Translations under genes and position numbers: made by a program
Notes under the pieces: generated by a model
What the model saw: only the letters and a program-made list of their open reading frames with translations
What the model was told of the DNA's origin: nothing
Databases searched by the model: none
Assembly (NCBI GenBank): GCA_031404155.1
Contig: JANNGZ010000198.1
Coordinates: 1-7,266, forward strand
Reading direction: 5' to 3'
Origin: JANNGZ01 sp031404155
GTDB taxonomy: Bacteria; Pseudomonadota; Gammaproteobacteria; Burkholderiales; Burkholderiaceae_C
Length of the DNA stretch: 7,266 nt
In this document: positions 1 to 6,185 of the stretch, in pieces
Layout of the letters: each line of letters begins with the position of its first letter
Numbering within the stretch: position 1 is the stretch's first letter

Positions 1-213
1 GGCCTCGCCACCGGCAGTGAGCATGCAGCTCGCGGCGAAGCCGACCGCCACGCGGTCGAAGGCAAGCGTGGTGCCCACCACCGTGGGCTCAAGATAGATG
101 TGCTGCTCCAGCGCGGTGAGCCGGTCACCCGAACCGCCGCAGGCTGTAAGCAGCAACGCGGCGGCCAGCGCAAGTCGCGCCTGCGGCAACTTGGATCGGA
201 TCGGAAACTTCAT
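1..213 (-). CDS. Lipoprotein N-terminus, probable RCC1-repeat protein (partial)
   Basis: Reading from an ATG at 213 gives 71 codons with no stop, and the gene runs off the left edge. The first 24 residues are a lipoprotein signal peptide: a basic start (Lys2, Arg6, Lys8, Arg13), a hydrophobic Ala/Leu stretch, then the lipobox L22-T-A-C25. Cys25 would be lipidated, and Gly at +2 gives no inner-membrane retention signal, so the outer membrane is the likely site. A purine-rich GGGGGAG stands about 4 nt before the ATG. From about residue 52 the pattern FDRVAVGFAASCMLTAGGEA has the spacing of an RCC1 (regulator of chromosome condensation 1) repeat strand, with the typical small-Gly-x3-Ser-Cys-x-Leu-Thr-x-x-Gly run. 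RCC1 repeats form beta-propellers, and secreted bacterial forms are common but mostly uncharacterised. The lipoprotein call is firm; the RCC1 call rests on less than one repeat. The gene follows the SDR gene on the same strand after a 134-nt gap. Confidence 0.72.
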   Translation of the reverse strand, partial: MKFPIRSKLPQARLALAAALLLTACGGSGDRLTALEQHIYLEPTVVGTTLAFDRVAVGFAASCMLTAGGEA

Positions 214-280
214 GCACTCCCCCTGTGCGTTGGGCGGCGCCGTCTTCCAGGTCGACTTCGCATGCAATCGCACCCTTGTC

Positions 281-340
281 CGTTCGCGCTGAGCCTGTCG
301 AAGCACCTGCACCTGGGAGTCCTTCGCCAAGCGCAAGCTC
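281..340. repeat. Decayed copy of the GTTCGC-CTGAGC intergenic repeat
   Basis: The stretch GTTCGCGCTGAGCCTGTCG (282-300) and the later CCTTCGCCAAGCGCAAGCTC (321-340) match the two halves of the repeat unit found in tandem at 3679-3831, but are separated by extra sequence. Elements of this type are scattered through many betaproteobacterial genomes between genes. This copy fills most of the gap between the SDR stop and the lipoprotein start. Its arms are too diverged to call a terminator. Confidence 0.5.
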
Positions 341-347
341 GCCGCAC

Positions 348-1151
348 TCAGTAATGGATCGTGCGCGGCGCGCCGCCGCCCGCGGCAATCGCGTCACCGT
401 TGATCGCGCGCGATTTCGGCGAACAGAGAAAGGCGACCACCGCCGCGACCTCGCTCGCGTCGACGATCGTGTTGATCGAATTGCCCGCGGCCATCTGCGC
501 CTCCACCGCTTGCGGCGAGACGCCCTGCGCCGTGGCGCGCTGCGCCACCAGCGGCGCGGTGCGTTCGGTGCGGGTCAGGCCCGGGTGCACCACGGTCACG
601 TTGATGCCGAAAGCGCCGAGCTCGTCGGCGAGGTTCTTGGTCAGCGCGGCCACCGCGATGTTGCGCATGCTGCCCACGGTGTTGCCGGTCTGGCGTGCGC
701 CGAGGCCGCTGATGTTGACGATGCGGCCCCAGCCCGCCGCGCGCATGCCGGGCACCACCTCGCGCGCGCAGCGCAAGTAGCCCATCACCTTGGTGTCCAT
801 CTCGGCGTGGAAGTAGGCGCCGGTGATCTCGGCCAGCTTCGGCGGGCCGGCAAAACCCGCCGGCTCGGCGGCGGCGTTCACCAGGATCTCGATGGCGCCG
901 CCGAGCTGCTTTGCGGCGCTGGCCACCGCGGCGCGCACCTGCTCGTCGCTGGTCGTGTCGGCGCTGATGCCGATGACTTGGCGGCCGGACTCGGCGCCGA
1001 GTTCGGCAGCCGCGGCCGCGAGTGTGGCCGGGTCGCGCGCGAGCAGCGCCACGTCCGCCCCTTCCTGCGCGAGCACTCGGGCCACGGCCTTGCCGATGCC
1101 GCGGCTGCCGCCGGTGACGAGTGCACGTTTGCCTTTGAGTTCGAGGTCCAT
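348..1151 (-). CDS. SDR-fold oxidoreductase with atypical active site
   Basis: This 267-residue protein has the length and Rossmann fold signs of a classical short-chain dehydrogenase/reductase. The cofactor loop TGGSRGIG is at 13-20, and Arg39 after strand 2 hints at NADP(H). NAAA at 92-95 stands in for NNAG, strand 5 carries IVNIS with Ser148, and VVHPG is at 187-191. The usual catalytic residues are not all there: by back-alignment from ALTKNLADEL (169-178), the Tyr position falls on Gly160/Ser161, the Lys position on Asn164, and the helix-4 Asn on Lys121. SDR-like subfamilies with an imperfect tetrad are known, so this is probably a real subgroup rather than a broken gene; the frame is intact. 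The start was chosen at 1151, where AAGG lies about 8 nt upstream; an in-frame ATG at 1181 would add ten residues with no SDR homology and a poor ribosome site. The substrate is unknown. Confidence 0.88.
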   Translation of the reverse strand: MDLELKGKRALVTGGSRGIGKAVARVLAQEGADVALLARDPATLAAAAAELGAESGRQVIGISADTTSDEQVRAAVASAAKQLGGAIEILVNAAAEPAGFAGPPKLAEITGAYFHAEMDTKVMGYLRCAREVVPGMRAAGWGRIVNISGLGARQTGNTVGSMRNIAVAALTKNLADELGAFGINVTVVHPGLTRTERTAPLVAQRATAQGVSPQAVEAQMAAGNSINTIVDASEVAAVVAFLCSPKSRAINGDAIAAGGGAPRTIHY

Positions 1152-1347
1152 GGCGGGCCCTTGATCGATGCGGTGCGGCATCTTAGGCGCGCGCCCCCGG
1201 GGAAAAACGGCGCCGTGTTAACCCGCGGAGGCGCGAGCGCTGCGGACTCCAAGGGCTGCATCGACAACCCCGCTGGCCTTCAAGTGCGGGTCAAGTGCGC
1301 TGCGGTTTTGCGCCGAGGCGCCGCGCCGCCTACGAATGGTCACAGTT

Positions 1348-1379
1348 CTTGTCGAACTAGGGGTGCAATTTCCGACAAG
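1348..1379. promoter_or_regulatory. Possible operator dyad upstream of protease
   Basis: CTTGTCG at 1348-1354 and CGACAAG at 1373-1379 are perfect 7-bp inverted arms separated by 18 nt. They lie about 95-125 bp before the protease start, where a regulator site might be expected. With arms this short, chance occurrence is quite possible. Confidence 0.25.
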
Positions 1380-1418
1380 GTGGGGACGCACGCTTTCGAA
1401 TTGCCGCCTATCTTGACC

Positions 1419-1444
1419 CGAGGCGCCCGCGCAAGGGCGCCTCG
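1419..1444 (+). promoter_or_regulatory. Strong hairpin in the protease leader
   Basis: CGAGGCGCCC (1419-1428) and GGGCGCCTCG (1435-1444) are perfect 10-bp inverted arms around the 6-nt loop GCGCAA. The stem is almost all G/C and ends 28 nt before the protease ATG, leaving an A/C-rich unpaired stretch and then the ribosome site GGAG (1461-1464). No T-run follows, so a simple intrinsic terminator in the plus direction is unlikely. It could be an mRNA-stabilising leader stem, a protein-binding dyad or a control on translation. The structure is plain; its role is inferred. Confidence 0.5.
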
Positions 1445-1472
1445 CCAAACAACCAAGCTAGGAGCATCGACC

Positions 1473-2753
1473 ATGGCAAAAACCAAGGGAAGCAAGGCGT
1501 CGGCGTCGGACGACGGCGCGCGCAAATCGGTCATCGTGACCTTCAAGCGCAAGGACGAGCGGCGCAACAAGTCGGCGGACAAGATGGAGCTCCTGGCTTC
1601 CAGCGTGCCGCGTGCCGGAAACCTGAACATCTACGACGTCGCCGGCGCCAACGCGTTTTCGATCGGCTCGCCGGGCCTGCCGACCTCGCTCGAGAGCGAC
1701 AGCGTGGGCTTCGACATCAACCTGTTCGAAGCACCGATCGTGACCTTGAAACTCTCGGACGCGGAGATCAAGGCGCTCAAGGGCAACGCCGACGTGGCGG
1801 CGGTGGAAAACGACGGCTGGGCCTATGCCCTGACGCCCTTCCAGCCGCTGTTGTTCGAGGGCCAGCCCTCGGTGCAGGCCGAGACGGTGCCGGTGGGCAT
1901 CTCGCAGATCCAGGCGGTGCCGGCCTGGGGCTGCTCGCGCGGGCGCGGCATCAGGGTGGCGGTGCTGGACACCGGCATCGACTGGAACCACCCCGACCTG
2001 AAGCCCAACGTGCGCGGCGCGGTCACCTTCGTGCCCGGCGAGACGGCGATGGACGGCAACAGCCACGGCACCCATTGCGCCGGCACGATTGCCGCGGCGA
2101 TCAACGGCCTGGGCGTGGTGGGCGTGGCGCCGGAGGCCTCGCTGTTCGGCGTCAAGGTACTGGCCAACAGCGGCAGCGGCCAGTTCAGCTGGATCATCGC
2201 GGGCATCAACTGGGCGATCCAGAACCGCATGCAGGTCGTGAGCATGAGCCTGGGCGCGAGCGCCGCGCCGGCCGCGCTGGAGTCGATCTGCAACGCGGCC
2301 TTCAACGCCGGCGTGCTGCTGGTGGCCGCGGCCGGCAACGCCGGGCCACCCTCCGGTGGGCAGCCGACCTCGGTGGGCTTCCCGGGGCGCTACCGCAATG
2401 TGATCGCGGTGTCGGCGATCGACACCAACAATGTGATCGCCGCCTTCAGCAGCCGCGGGCCCGAGGTGGAAATCTGCGCGCCGGGCGTGCAGGTGCTGTC
2501 CACCGTGCCGGGCGGCGGCTACGGCCAGAAGAGCGGCACCAGCATGGCCTGCCCGCATGTGGCTGGCGCCGCGGCGGTGGTCTGGGGCGCGCACCGCTTT
2601 GCCACCAATGTGCAGATCTGGAACCTGCTCGGCGCCAGCGCCGACAACCTCGGCAACCCGGGCTGGGACCCGCTGTACGGCTACGGCCGGGTCGACGTGG
2701 ACCAGGCGGCGCTCGCGATGGCGCCAGCGGCCGCGGTGGCGTTGCGGCCTTGA
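1473..2753 (+). CDS. Subtilisin-like serine protease (peptidase family S8)
   Basis: This 426-residue protein is a complete S8 peptidase. The catalytic triad is Asp166 (in VAVLDTGID), His198 (in NSHGTHCAG) and Ser357 (in SGTSMACPHVAG), with the oxyanion Asn289 in AAAGNAG. The Cys after HGTH recalls the proteinase K branch. Residues about 18-117 look like an I9 propeptide: a first strand KSVIVTFKRK, a middle ending VTLKLSDAEIKAL, and the closing VAAVENDG (108-115). A linker at about 121-140 probably holds the autoprocessing site before the mature domain. The start is ATG 1473, with GGAG 8 nt upstream; the frame is open far to the left, but that part only mirrors the SDR gene. The N-terminus is hydrophilic and Lys-rich with no Sec or Tat signal, so the enzyme is either cytoplasmic or exported by another route. 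A 10-bp hairpin precedes the ribosome site. The DUF6065-like gene follows after 76 nt and may be co-transcribed. Confidence 0.95.
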   Translation: MAKTKGSKASASDDGARKSVIVTFKRKDERRNKSADKMELLASSVPRAGNLNIYDVAGANAFSIGSPGLPTSLESDSVGFDINLFEAPIVTLKLSDAEIKALKGNADVAAVENDGWAYALTPFQPLLFEGQPSVQAETVPVGISQIQAVPAWGCSRGRGIRVAVLDTGIDWNHPDLKPNVRGAVTFVPGETAMDGNSHGTHCAGTIAAAINGLGVVGVAPEASLFGVKVLANSGSGQFSWIIAGINWAIQNRMQVVSMSLGASAAPAALESICNAAFNAGVLLVAAAGNAGPPSGGQPTSVGFPGRYRNVIAVSAIDTNNVIAAFSSRGPEVEICAPGVQVLSTVPGGGYGQKSGTSMACPHVAGAAAVVWGAHRFATNVQIWNLLGASADNLGNPGWDPLYGYGRVDVDQAALAMAPAAAVALRP

Positions 2754-2829
2754 GCGCCGCTGGCGGCGGCTCGGGGGTGCGCGCCGCATTCAGCGCGGTG
2801 CGCCCGCGCTATGGAGCCGCGCCGCGCCG

Positions 2830-3654
2830 ATGCAGGCCCTGATCCTGCCACTGGTACCCGACGCGCCGCTGCCCCGGCGCGCCACCGCCGCCACGCGCGC
2901 GGCGGTGCCACCGGGCTATGGCGTGCAGGAGCAGTGCCTGCCGTTCACCGCGGCGGCGGCGCTCGGGTTGCTCATCCCGGCCCCCTTCGACTTCGGCCTG
3001 TGCCTGCCGGCTGAAGTGCCCGCGGGCACGCGCGCCTTCCGGCCACCGCCGCCGGCCGACATCGCCAGCGACCCCCGGGTGTTTTACGTGCGCGACCGGC
3101 CGCAAAGCCGCTTCACCGGCAACGCTTTCGAGTTCGACCCGCTGCCCTTTGCCGACGAGCAAGGCCAGCAGCACGAGTTGCGCCGGGTGCACCCGGGCCT
3201 GAGCTTCTTCGAGCGCGAAGACCAGCGCAACCTGTTCAAGCTGCATCTGCCCTGGCTGGTCCGCACCCCGCCGCAGGTGGACAGCCTCTTCGGCCCACCG
3301 ATCAACCGCGCCGCGCCGGTGGCGATGCACGCCGGCCTGGTCGAGACCGACTGGTACGCGCACCCGGTGAACCTGGCGTTGCTGCGGCCGCCGGCGGGTG
3401 GCGGGCTGCATCTGCGTGCTGGCGAGATCGTGGCGCAGGTGAGCTTCGTGAACCGCAGCGAGCGCCGCGTCGACCTCGAAATTCTCGACCAGCAAAGCGC
3501 CGCGGCACGCGGGCTGCAGAATCAGCTCCTGCAGTGGTACCTGGCGCATGGGCGCGACCGCAGCGCGTACCGGCGGATGGAGCGCAGCGAACGCAGCTTG
3601 AGCGGCAAGGTGCCTGACTGTGACGCGACGCCGCCGCCGCTGCCCGCCGATTGA
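2830..3654 (+). CDS. Uncharacterised DUF6065-like protein
   Basis: This 274-residue protein has no function I can name. From memory, several blocks fit the DUF6065 family: LVPDAPLP near the start (8-15), QCLPF at 35-39, PWLVRTPP at 141-148 followed by GPPINR (155-160), then GLVETDW at 169-175, HPVN at 178-181 and an acidic-basic RAGEIVAQV strand (196-204). There is no signal peptide and no membrane segment. The C-terminal 50 residues are Arg/Gln-rich and may be helical, ending in a short Pro-rich tail. The ATG at 2830 was chosen because the frame upstream overlaps the protease and reads as Arg/Trp-rich shadow; only a weak GGAG (2813-2816) stands before it, so translation may depend on coupling to the protease. 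The gene sits between the protease and the propeptide-like gene, which makes a shared role possible but unproven. Confidence 0.75.
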   Translation: MQALILPLVPDAPLPRRATAATRAAVPPGYGVQEQCLPFTAAAALGLLIPAPFDFGLCLPAEVPAGTRAFRPPPPADIASDPRVFYVRDRPQSRFTGNAFEFDPLPFADEQGQQHELRRVHPGLSFFEREDQRNLFKLHLPWLVRTPPQVDSLFGPPINRAAPVAMHAGLVETDWYAHPVNLALLRPPAGGGLHLRAGEIVAQVSFVNRSERRVDLEILDQQSAAARGLQNQLLQWYLAHGRDRSAYRRMERSERSLSGKVPDCDATPPPLPAD

Positions 3655-3678
3655 GCACGCCACACCTCGCCGCCGCCG

Positions 3679-3831
3679 GTTCGCCCTGAGCTTGCCCTTC
3701 GCCGAGCTCAGCACGTTCGGAGACTCCCCGTTCGCTCCGAGCTTGCCCTTCGGCGTGCTCAGGACACTCGGAAACTCTCCGTTCGCACTGAGCTTGCCCT
3801 TCGACGAGCTCAGGACATTCGGAAAACTGTA
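3679..3831. repeat. Three-copy 51-bp tandem repeat between convergent genes
   Basis: Units begin with GTTCGC at 3679, 3730 and 3781, exactly 51 bp apart, and are about four-fifths identical by eye. Each holds the core GAGCTTGCCCTTCG. In copies 1 and 3 the arms CTGAGCT and AGCTCAG are perfect 7-bp inverted repeats around a 12-nt loop (3686-3711 and 3788-3813); copy 2 has mismatched arms. The array starts 24 bp after the DUF6065-like stop and ends 11 bp before the stop of the minus-strand 95-residue gene, so its hairpins could help end transcription from both sides, although no T-run is present. Because 51 is a multiple of three, the array keeps several frames open and creates false repeat peptides. 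Confidence 0.9.
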
Positions 3832-3842
3832 CCGCCGGCGGC

Positions 3843-4130
3843 TCAATCGCGGTCCGCCAGCGCCTCCAGCGCCTCGGCCCGCCCGTCGTGCTCGATGCGC
3901 TCCACCTGCGCATGCGCGGCAAGGTCCAGCGCCTGGCGCGCGGTCATCTCGCCGGCGGCGAGGCGGATTGAATCGACCTCCAGCGTCGGCGCAAAGGGCA
4001 AGGGCGGTACCAGCCCGGCCACCTTCTCACCCGGCGCCAGCGTGACCAGGAAGGGCAGCTTCGTCGAGGGGTGCCGCGCCGCAATGCGGGTGAGCAGCGC
4101 GCGCAGTGGAGGGTCGAGTTTCTGTGTCAT
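3843..4130 (-). CDS. Small protein resembling a free-standing subtilisin propeptide (I9-like)
   Basis: This 95-residue protein starts at ATG 4130, with GAGGT 6 nt upstream, only 24 nt after the aldo/keto reductase stop, so it is probably translated from the same message. No signal peptide or membrane segment is present. The shape fits the inhibitor I9 fold of subtilisin propeptides: a first strand LPFLVTLAPG (25-34), then SIRLAAGEMTARQALDLAA (54-72), and the closing VERIEHDGRAEAL (76-88). The ending matches the propeptide of the protease at 1473-2753 (VAAVENDGWAYAL), including the V-x-x-[IV]-E-x-D-G core. Stand-alone propeptide-like proteins are known as subtilisin inhibitors or folding helpers. 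The helix between the two strands is poorly defined here and a Pro-rich segment (42-48) replaces part of it. The gene is likely real; the I9 relation is an inference from visual alignment. If it is wrong, this is a hypothetical protein. Confidence 0.72.
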   Translation of the reverse strand: MTQKLDPPLRALLTRIAARHPSTKLPFLVTLAPGEKVAGLVPPLPFAPTLEVDSIRLAAGEMTARQALDLAAHAQVERIEHDGRAEALEALADRD

Positions 4131-4154
4131 CGCAGCACCTCGCTGGGTGGTCGG

Positions 4155-5150
4155 TCAGCGCCCTTCGAGCGGATACGCCGGGTCGTTGTAGCCGGGCGTC
4201 GACGGGTGGCCCGGCGCGACCAGCGAGTCGACCAGCGCTTCGTCCTCGGCGCCGATCGTGCAGTCCAGCGCGCCGAAATAGTCCTGCCATTGCGCCAGCG
4301 TTCGCGGCCCGGCGATCACCGCGCTCACCGCCTTGTGCTTGAGCACCCAGGCGGTGGCGAAGTGGGCCAGCGACACACCGCGCTGGTCGCAATGGCGCTT
4401 GAGCTTCTGCGCGATCACCAGCGACTCTTCGCGGAACTCGGTCTCGATGATGCGCTTGTCGCCGCGCCCTGCCCGCGTGCCCTCCGACGGCTTGCTGCCC
4501 GGCGCGTATTTGCCGGCGAGAACGCCGCGTGCAATCGGGCTGTAGGGCACCACGCCAATGCCATGGTGGTGGCAAGCGGCGAGCACTTCCACTTCCGGCT
4601 GGCGGTTGAGCAGGTTGTAGTAGGGCTGGCAGACCACCGGCCCCGGCATGTTCAGCGCCCGCGCAAGGTGCACCACCTCGGCAATGCGCCAGCCGCGGAA
4701 ATTGGACACGCCCCAGGTGCGGATCTTGCCCGCGCGCAGCAGCGCGTCCAGGCCGCGCAGCGGCTCTTCCAGGTCCATGCCGTTGAAGTCGCGGTGCAGG
4801 TAGTAGAGGTCGATGTGGTCGGTGCCCAGGCGCTGCAGGCTCGCGTCGCAGGCGCGCTGCATCCAACTGCGCGAGTAGTGCGATTCGTTCGGCCGCTCCG
4901 ACATGCGGTTGCCGAGCTTGCTGGCCAGCACCCAGCCGTGGCGCTGGCCCTTGAGCAATTCGCCAACCATCGATTCGGACTTGCCGGTGCTGTACACGTC
5001 GGCGGTGTCGATGAAGTTGACGCCCTGCTCGCGCGCATGCGCGCAGATCGCCGTGGCCTCGGCCAGATCGGTCTGGTCGGCGAACATCATCGTGCCCAGG
5101 CACAGCGCCGAAACCTTGAGCGGGCTCTTGCCGAGTTGGCGGTATTGCAT
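4155..5150 (-). CDS. Aldo/keto reductase
   Basis: This 331-residue protein is a full-length NAD(P)H-dependent aldo/keto reductase of the Kv-beta/Tas-like type, which reduces aldehydes and ketones in the cytoplasm. The catalytic tetrad is complete: Asp48 and Tyr53 (in FIDTADVY), Lys78 (in LASK) and His119 (in YYLHR). Barrel-strand motifs WGVSNF (146-151), QPYYNLLNR (175-183) and PYSPIARGVLAGKY (202-215) follow, and the C-terminal VIAGPRT (278-284) is the usual cofactor phosphate-binding segment. The start is ATG 5150, with AAGGA 6 nt upstream; the frame is open much further upstream but there it only mirrors the permease gene. The gene lies 71 nt after the permease stop and 24 nt before the 95-residue gene, all on the minus strand, which suggests one operon. 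The substrate cannot be told from sequence. Confidence 0.95.
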   Translation of the reverse strand: MQYRQLGKSPLKVSALCLGTMMFADQTDLAEATAICAHAREQGVNFIDTADVYSTGKSESMVGELLKGQRHGWVLASKLGNRMSERPNESHYSRSWMQRACDASLQRLGTDHIDLYYLHRDFNGMDLEEPLRGLDALLRAGKIRTWGVSNFRGWRIAEVVHLARALNMPGPVVCQPYYNLLNRQPEVEVLAACHHHGIGVVPYSPIARGVLAGKYAPGSKPSEGTRAGRGDKRIIETEFREESLVIAQKLKRHCDQRGVSLAHFATAWVLKHKAVSAVIAGPRTLAQWQDYFGALDCTIGAEDEALVDSLVAPGHPSTPGYNDPAYPLEGR

Positions 5151-5221
5151 GGTGAGTCCTTGGTTCGTCGGCGCCTTGCGGGCACGGGTGCGGCGCGCGT
5201 GCGGTGCACAGGGCGGAGATG

Positions 5222-6121
5222 TTAGTCCCGCGTCGCCACCGGCGGAGCAGAAGGGGCGGAAGGCCCGATCAACCCCAGCGTGAGCGCGGTGCCGAACAGC
5301 ACCACCGCGCCGCCCACGATCATCTGCAGCGTGATCTCCTCGCCGAGGTACCAGGCGCCCGAGACGATCGCCACCACCGGGTTGAGGAAAGTCACCGACA
5401 TCGCCCGCACCGGCCCGATGCGGCGCAGCAGCCTGAAGTACATCAGGAAGCCGATGCCCGAACTGGCCACACCCAGAAACGCCATCTCGGCCCAGGCCCG
5501 CGGGCTTGGGTTCTGCGCCGGCCAGTACAGCACCGCAAAGGGTGCAACGCACAGGCTCGCGGCCATCAGGGTGCCCACGGTGATCACCATCGAGTCGACA
5601 CCCGCCAGGTGCTTGCGCGTGTAGTTGGCGCCGGCCCCCCAGCTCATCGACGCGCCCAGCACGGCCAGCACCGCGAGCACGCCGCTGCCCGTCTTGAAGG
5701 TGGCATTGCCCCACACCAGCACCGCGACGCCGGCGAAGCCGACCACCAGGCCCCAGGCGCGCCATGCGCCCAGGCGCTCTTTGAACATCTGGTGCGCGAC
5801 CAGCGCGGCAAACAGCGGCGCCGTCGCGTTCAACACCGCCACCAGCCCGGCGGTGATGTGCAGCGACGCAAACGCCAGCAGCATGAAGGGCAACGCGGTG
5901 AACGGCAGGCCGACGGTGAGCAAGGCCCGCGGGTGCGCACGCAGCCCGGCCAAGCCGCCCCGCCAGGCCAGCACCGGCAGCAGCAGCAGCGCCGCCAGGC
6001 CGAGCCGCAGCGCCACCAGCGGCGCCGGGCCGAAGGCGGGCACCGCGGCGCGCATGAACAGGTAGGCCGCACCCCAGAGGACGCTGAGCAGGAGCAGTTC
6101 GATCACGTCGCGGGGGCGCAT
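5222..6121 (-). CDS. EamA/DMT-family permease
   Basis: This 299-residue protein is a drug/metabolite transporter superfamily permease with two EamA halves and about ten membrane helices, the expected family length. The repeated signature is visible in both halves: LNATAPLFAALVAHQMFKERL at 98-118 and FLNPVVAIVSGAWYLGEEIT at 245-264, each ending in the conserved acidic pair region before the last helix of the half. Such proteins export metabolites, amino acids or drugs across the inner membrane; the substrate is not predictable. The ATG at 6121 matches the usual N-terminus (a short basic run and then the first helix), but no good ribosome site precedes it. The frame is open upstream into the insertion-sequence remnant, which seems to begin only about 40 bp away and may have replaced the native promoter. 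It is the likely first gene of the permease, reductase and small-protein unit. Confidence 0.93.
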   Translation of the reverse strand: MRPRDVIELLLLSVLWGAAYLFMRAAVPAFGPAPLVALRLGLAALLLLPVLAWRGGLAGLRAHPRALLTVGLPFTALPFMLLAFASLHITAGLVAVLNATAPLFAALVAHQMFKERLGAWRAWGLVVGFAGVAVLVWGNATFKTGSGVLAVLAVLGASMSWGAGANYTRKHLAGVDSMVITVGTLMAASLCVAPFAVLYWPAQNPSPRAWAEMAFLGVASSGIGFLMYFRLLRRIGPVRAMSVTFLNPVVAIVSGAWYLGEEITLQMIVGGAVVLFGTALTLGLIGPSAPSAPPVATRD

Positions 6122-6185
6122 GGGGCAGCTTATCGGATCGAATTTCGAGTCGCACGCCCGCCTATCCCCCCGCGTCGGAATAGTT

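Larger units (their letters stand above)
1152..1472. other. Divergent intergenic region between SDR and protease genes
   Basis: This 321-bp gap must hold the promoters of the minus-strand SDR gene and the plus-strand protease gene. I see no -35/-10 pair good enough to call. A TTGACC at 1413-1418 and a TATCTT at 1409-1414 overlap one another and cannot serve together. The two inverted repeats listed separately are its clearest structure, both nearer the protease. No open frame here has the composition of a real gene. Confidence 0.5.

Noticed and set aside
1149..1181. Upstream ATG giving a ten-residue longer SDR protein
   Set aside because: The added residues do not belong to the SDR fold and the site lacks a ribosome binding sequence; ATG 1151 is better placed.
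225..1472. Long open frame on the plus strand running into the protease gene, as if the protease had a 416-residue N-terminal extension
   Set aside because: The extension is rich in Arg, His and Ala and mirrors the codon pattern of the SDR gene on the other strand. The ATG at 1473 has a good ribosome site and gives a normal propeptide start.
3788..3813. Rho-independent terminator in repeat copy 3
   Set aside because: The stem is only 7 bp with a 12-nt loop and no T-run on either side, so it was left as part of the repeat.
3679..3831. Possible CRISPR array
   Set aside because: There are only three units, adjacent with no variable spacers, and the divergence is spread over the whole unit.
2809..3846. 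345-codon open frame on the minus strand opposite the DUF6065-like gene
   Set aside because: Its composition is Arg/His/Ala-rich with no family motifs, and its N-terminal 17-residue repeats are just the translated 51-bp tandem repeat. The plus-strand protein has recognisable conserved blocks.
3620..4045. Plus-strand peptide with 17-residue repeats (FALSLPF type)
   Set aside because: It is the intergenic tandem repeat translated; the rest lies antisense to the 95-residue gene. Such false repeat peptides are a known effect of this repeat type.
4071..5225. Plus-strand open frame of 384 codons across the reductase gene
   Set aside because: It is a mirror of the strongly conserved reductase on the other strand, with skewed composition and no motifs.
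5151..6155. Minus-strand open frame upstream of the reductase, as if the reductase were a 666-residue fusion protein
   Set aside because: This part overlaps the permease gene in another frame and has Arg/Gly/Ala-rich shadow composition. The reductase has its own ATG and ribosome site at 5150.
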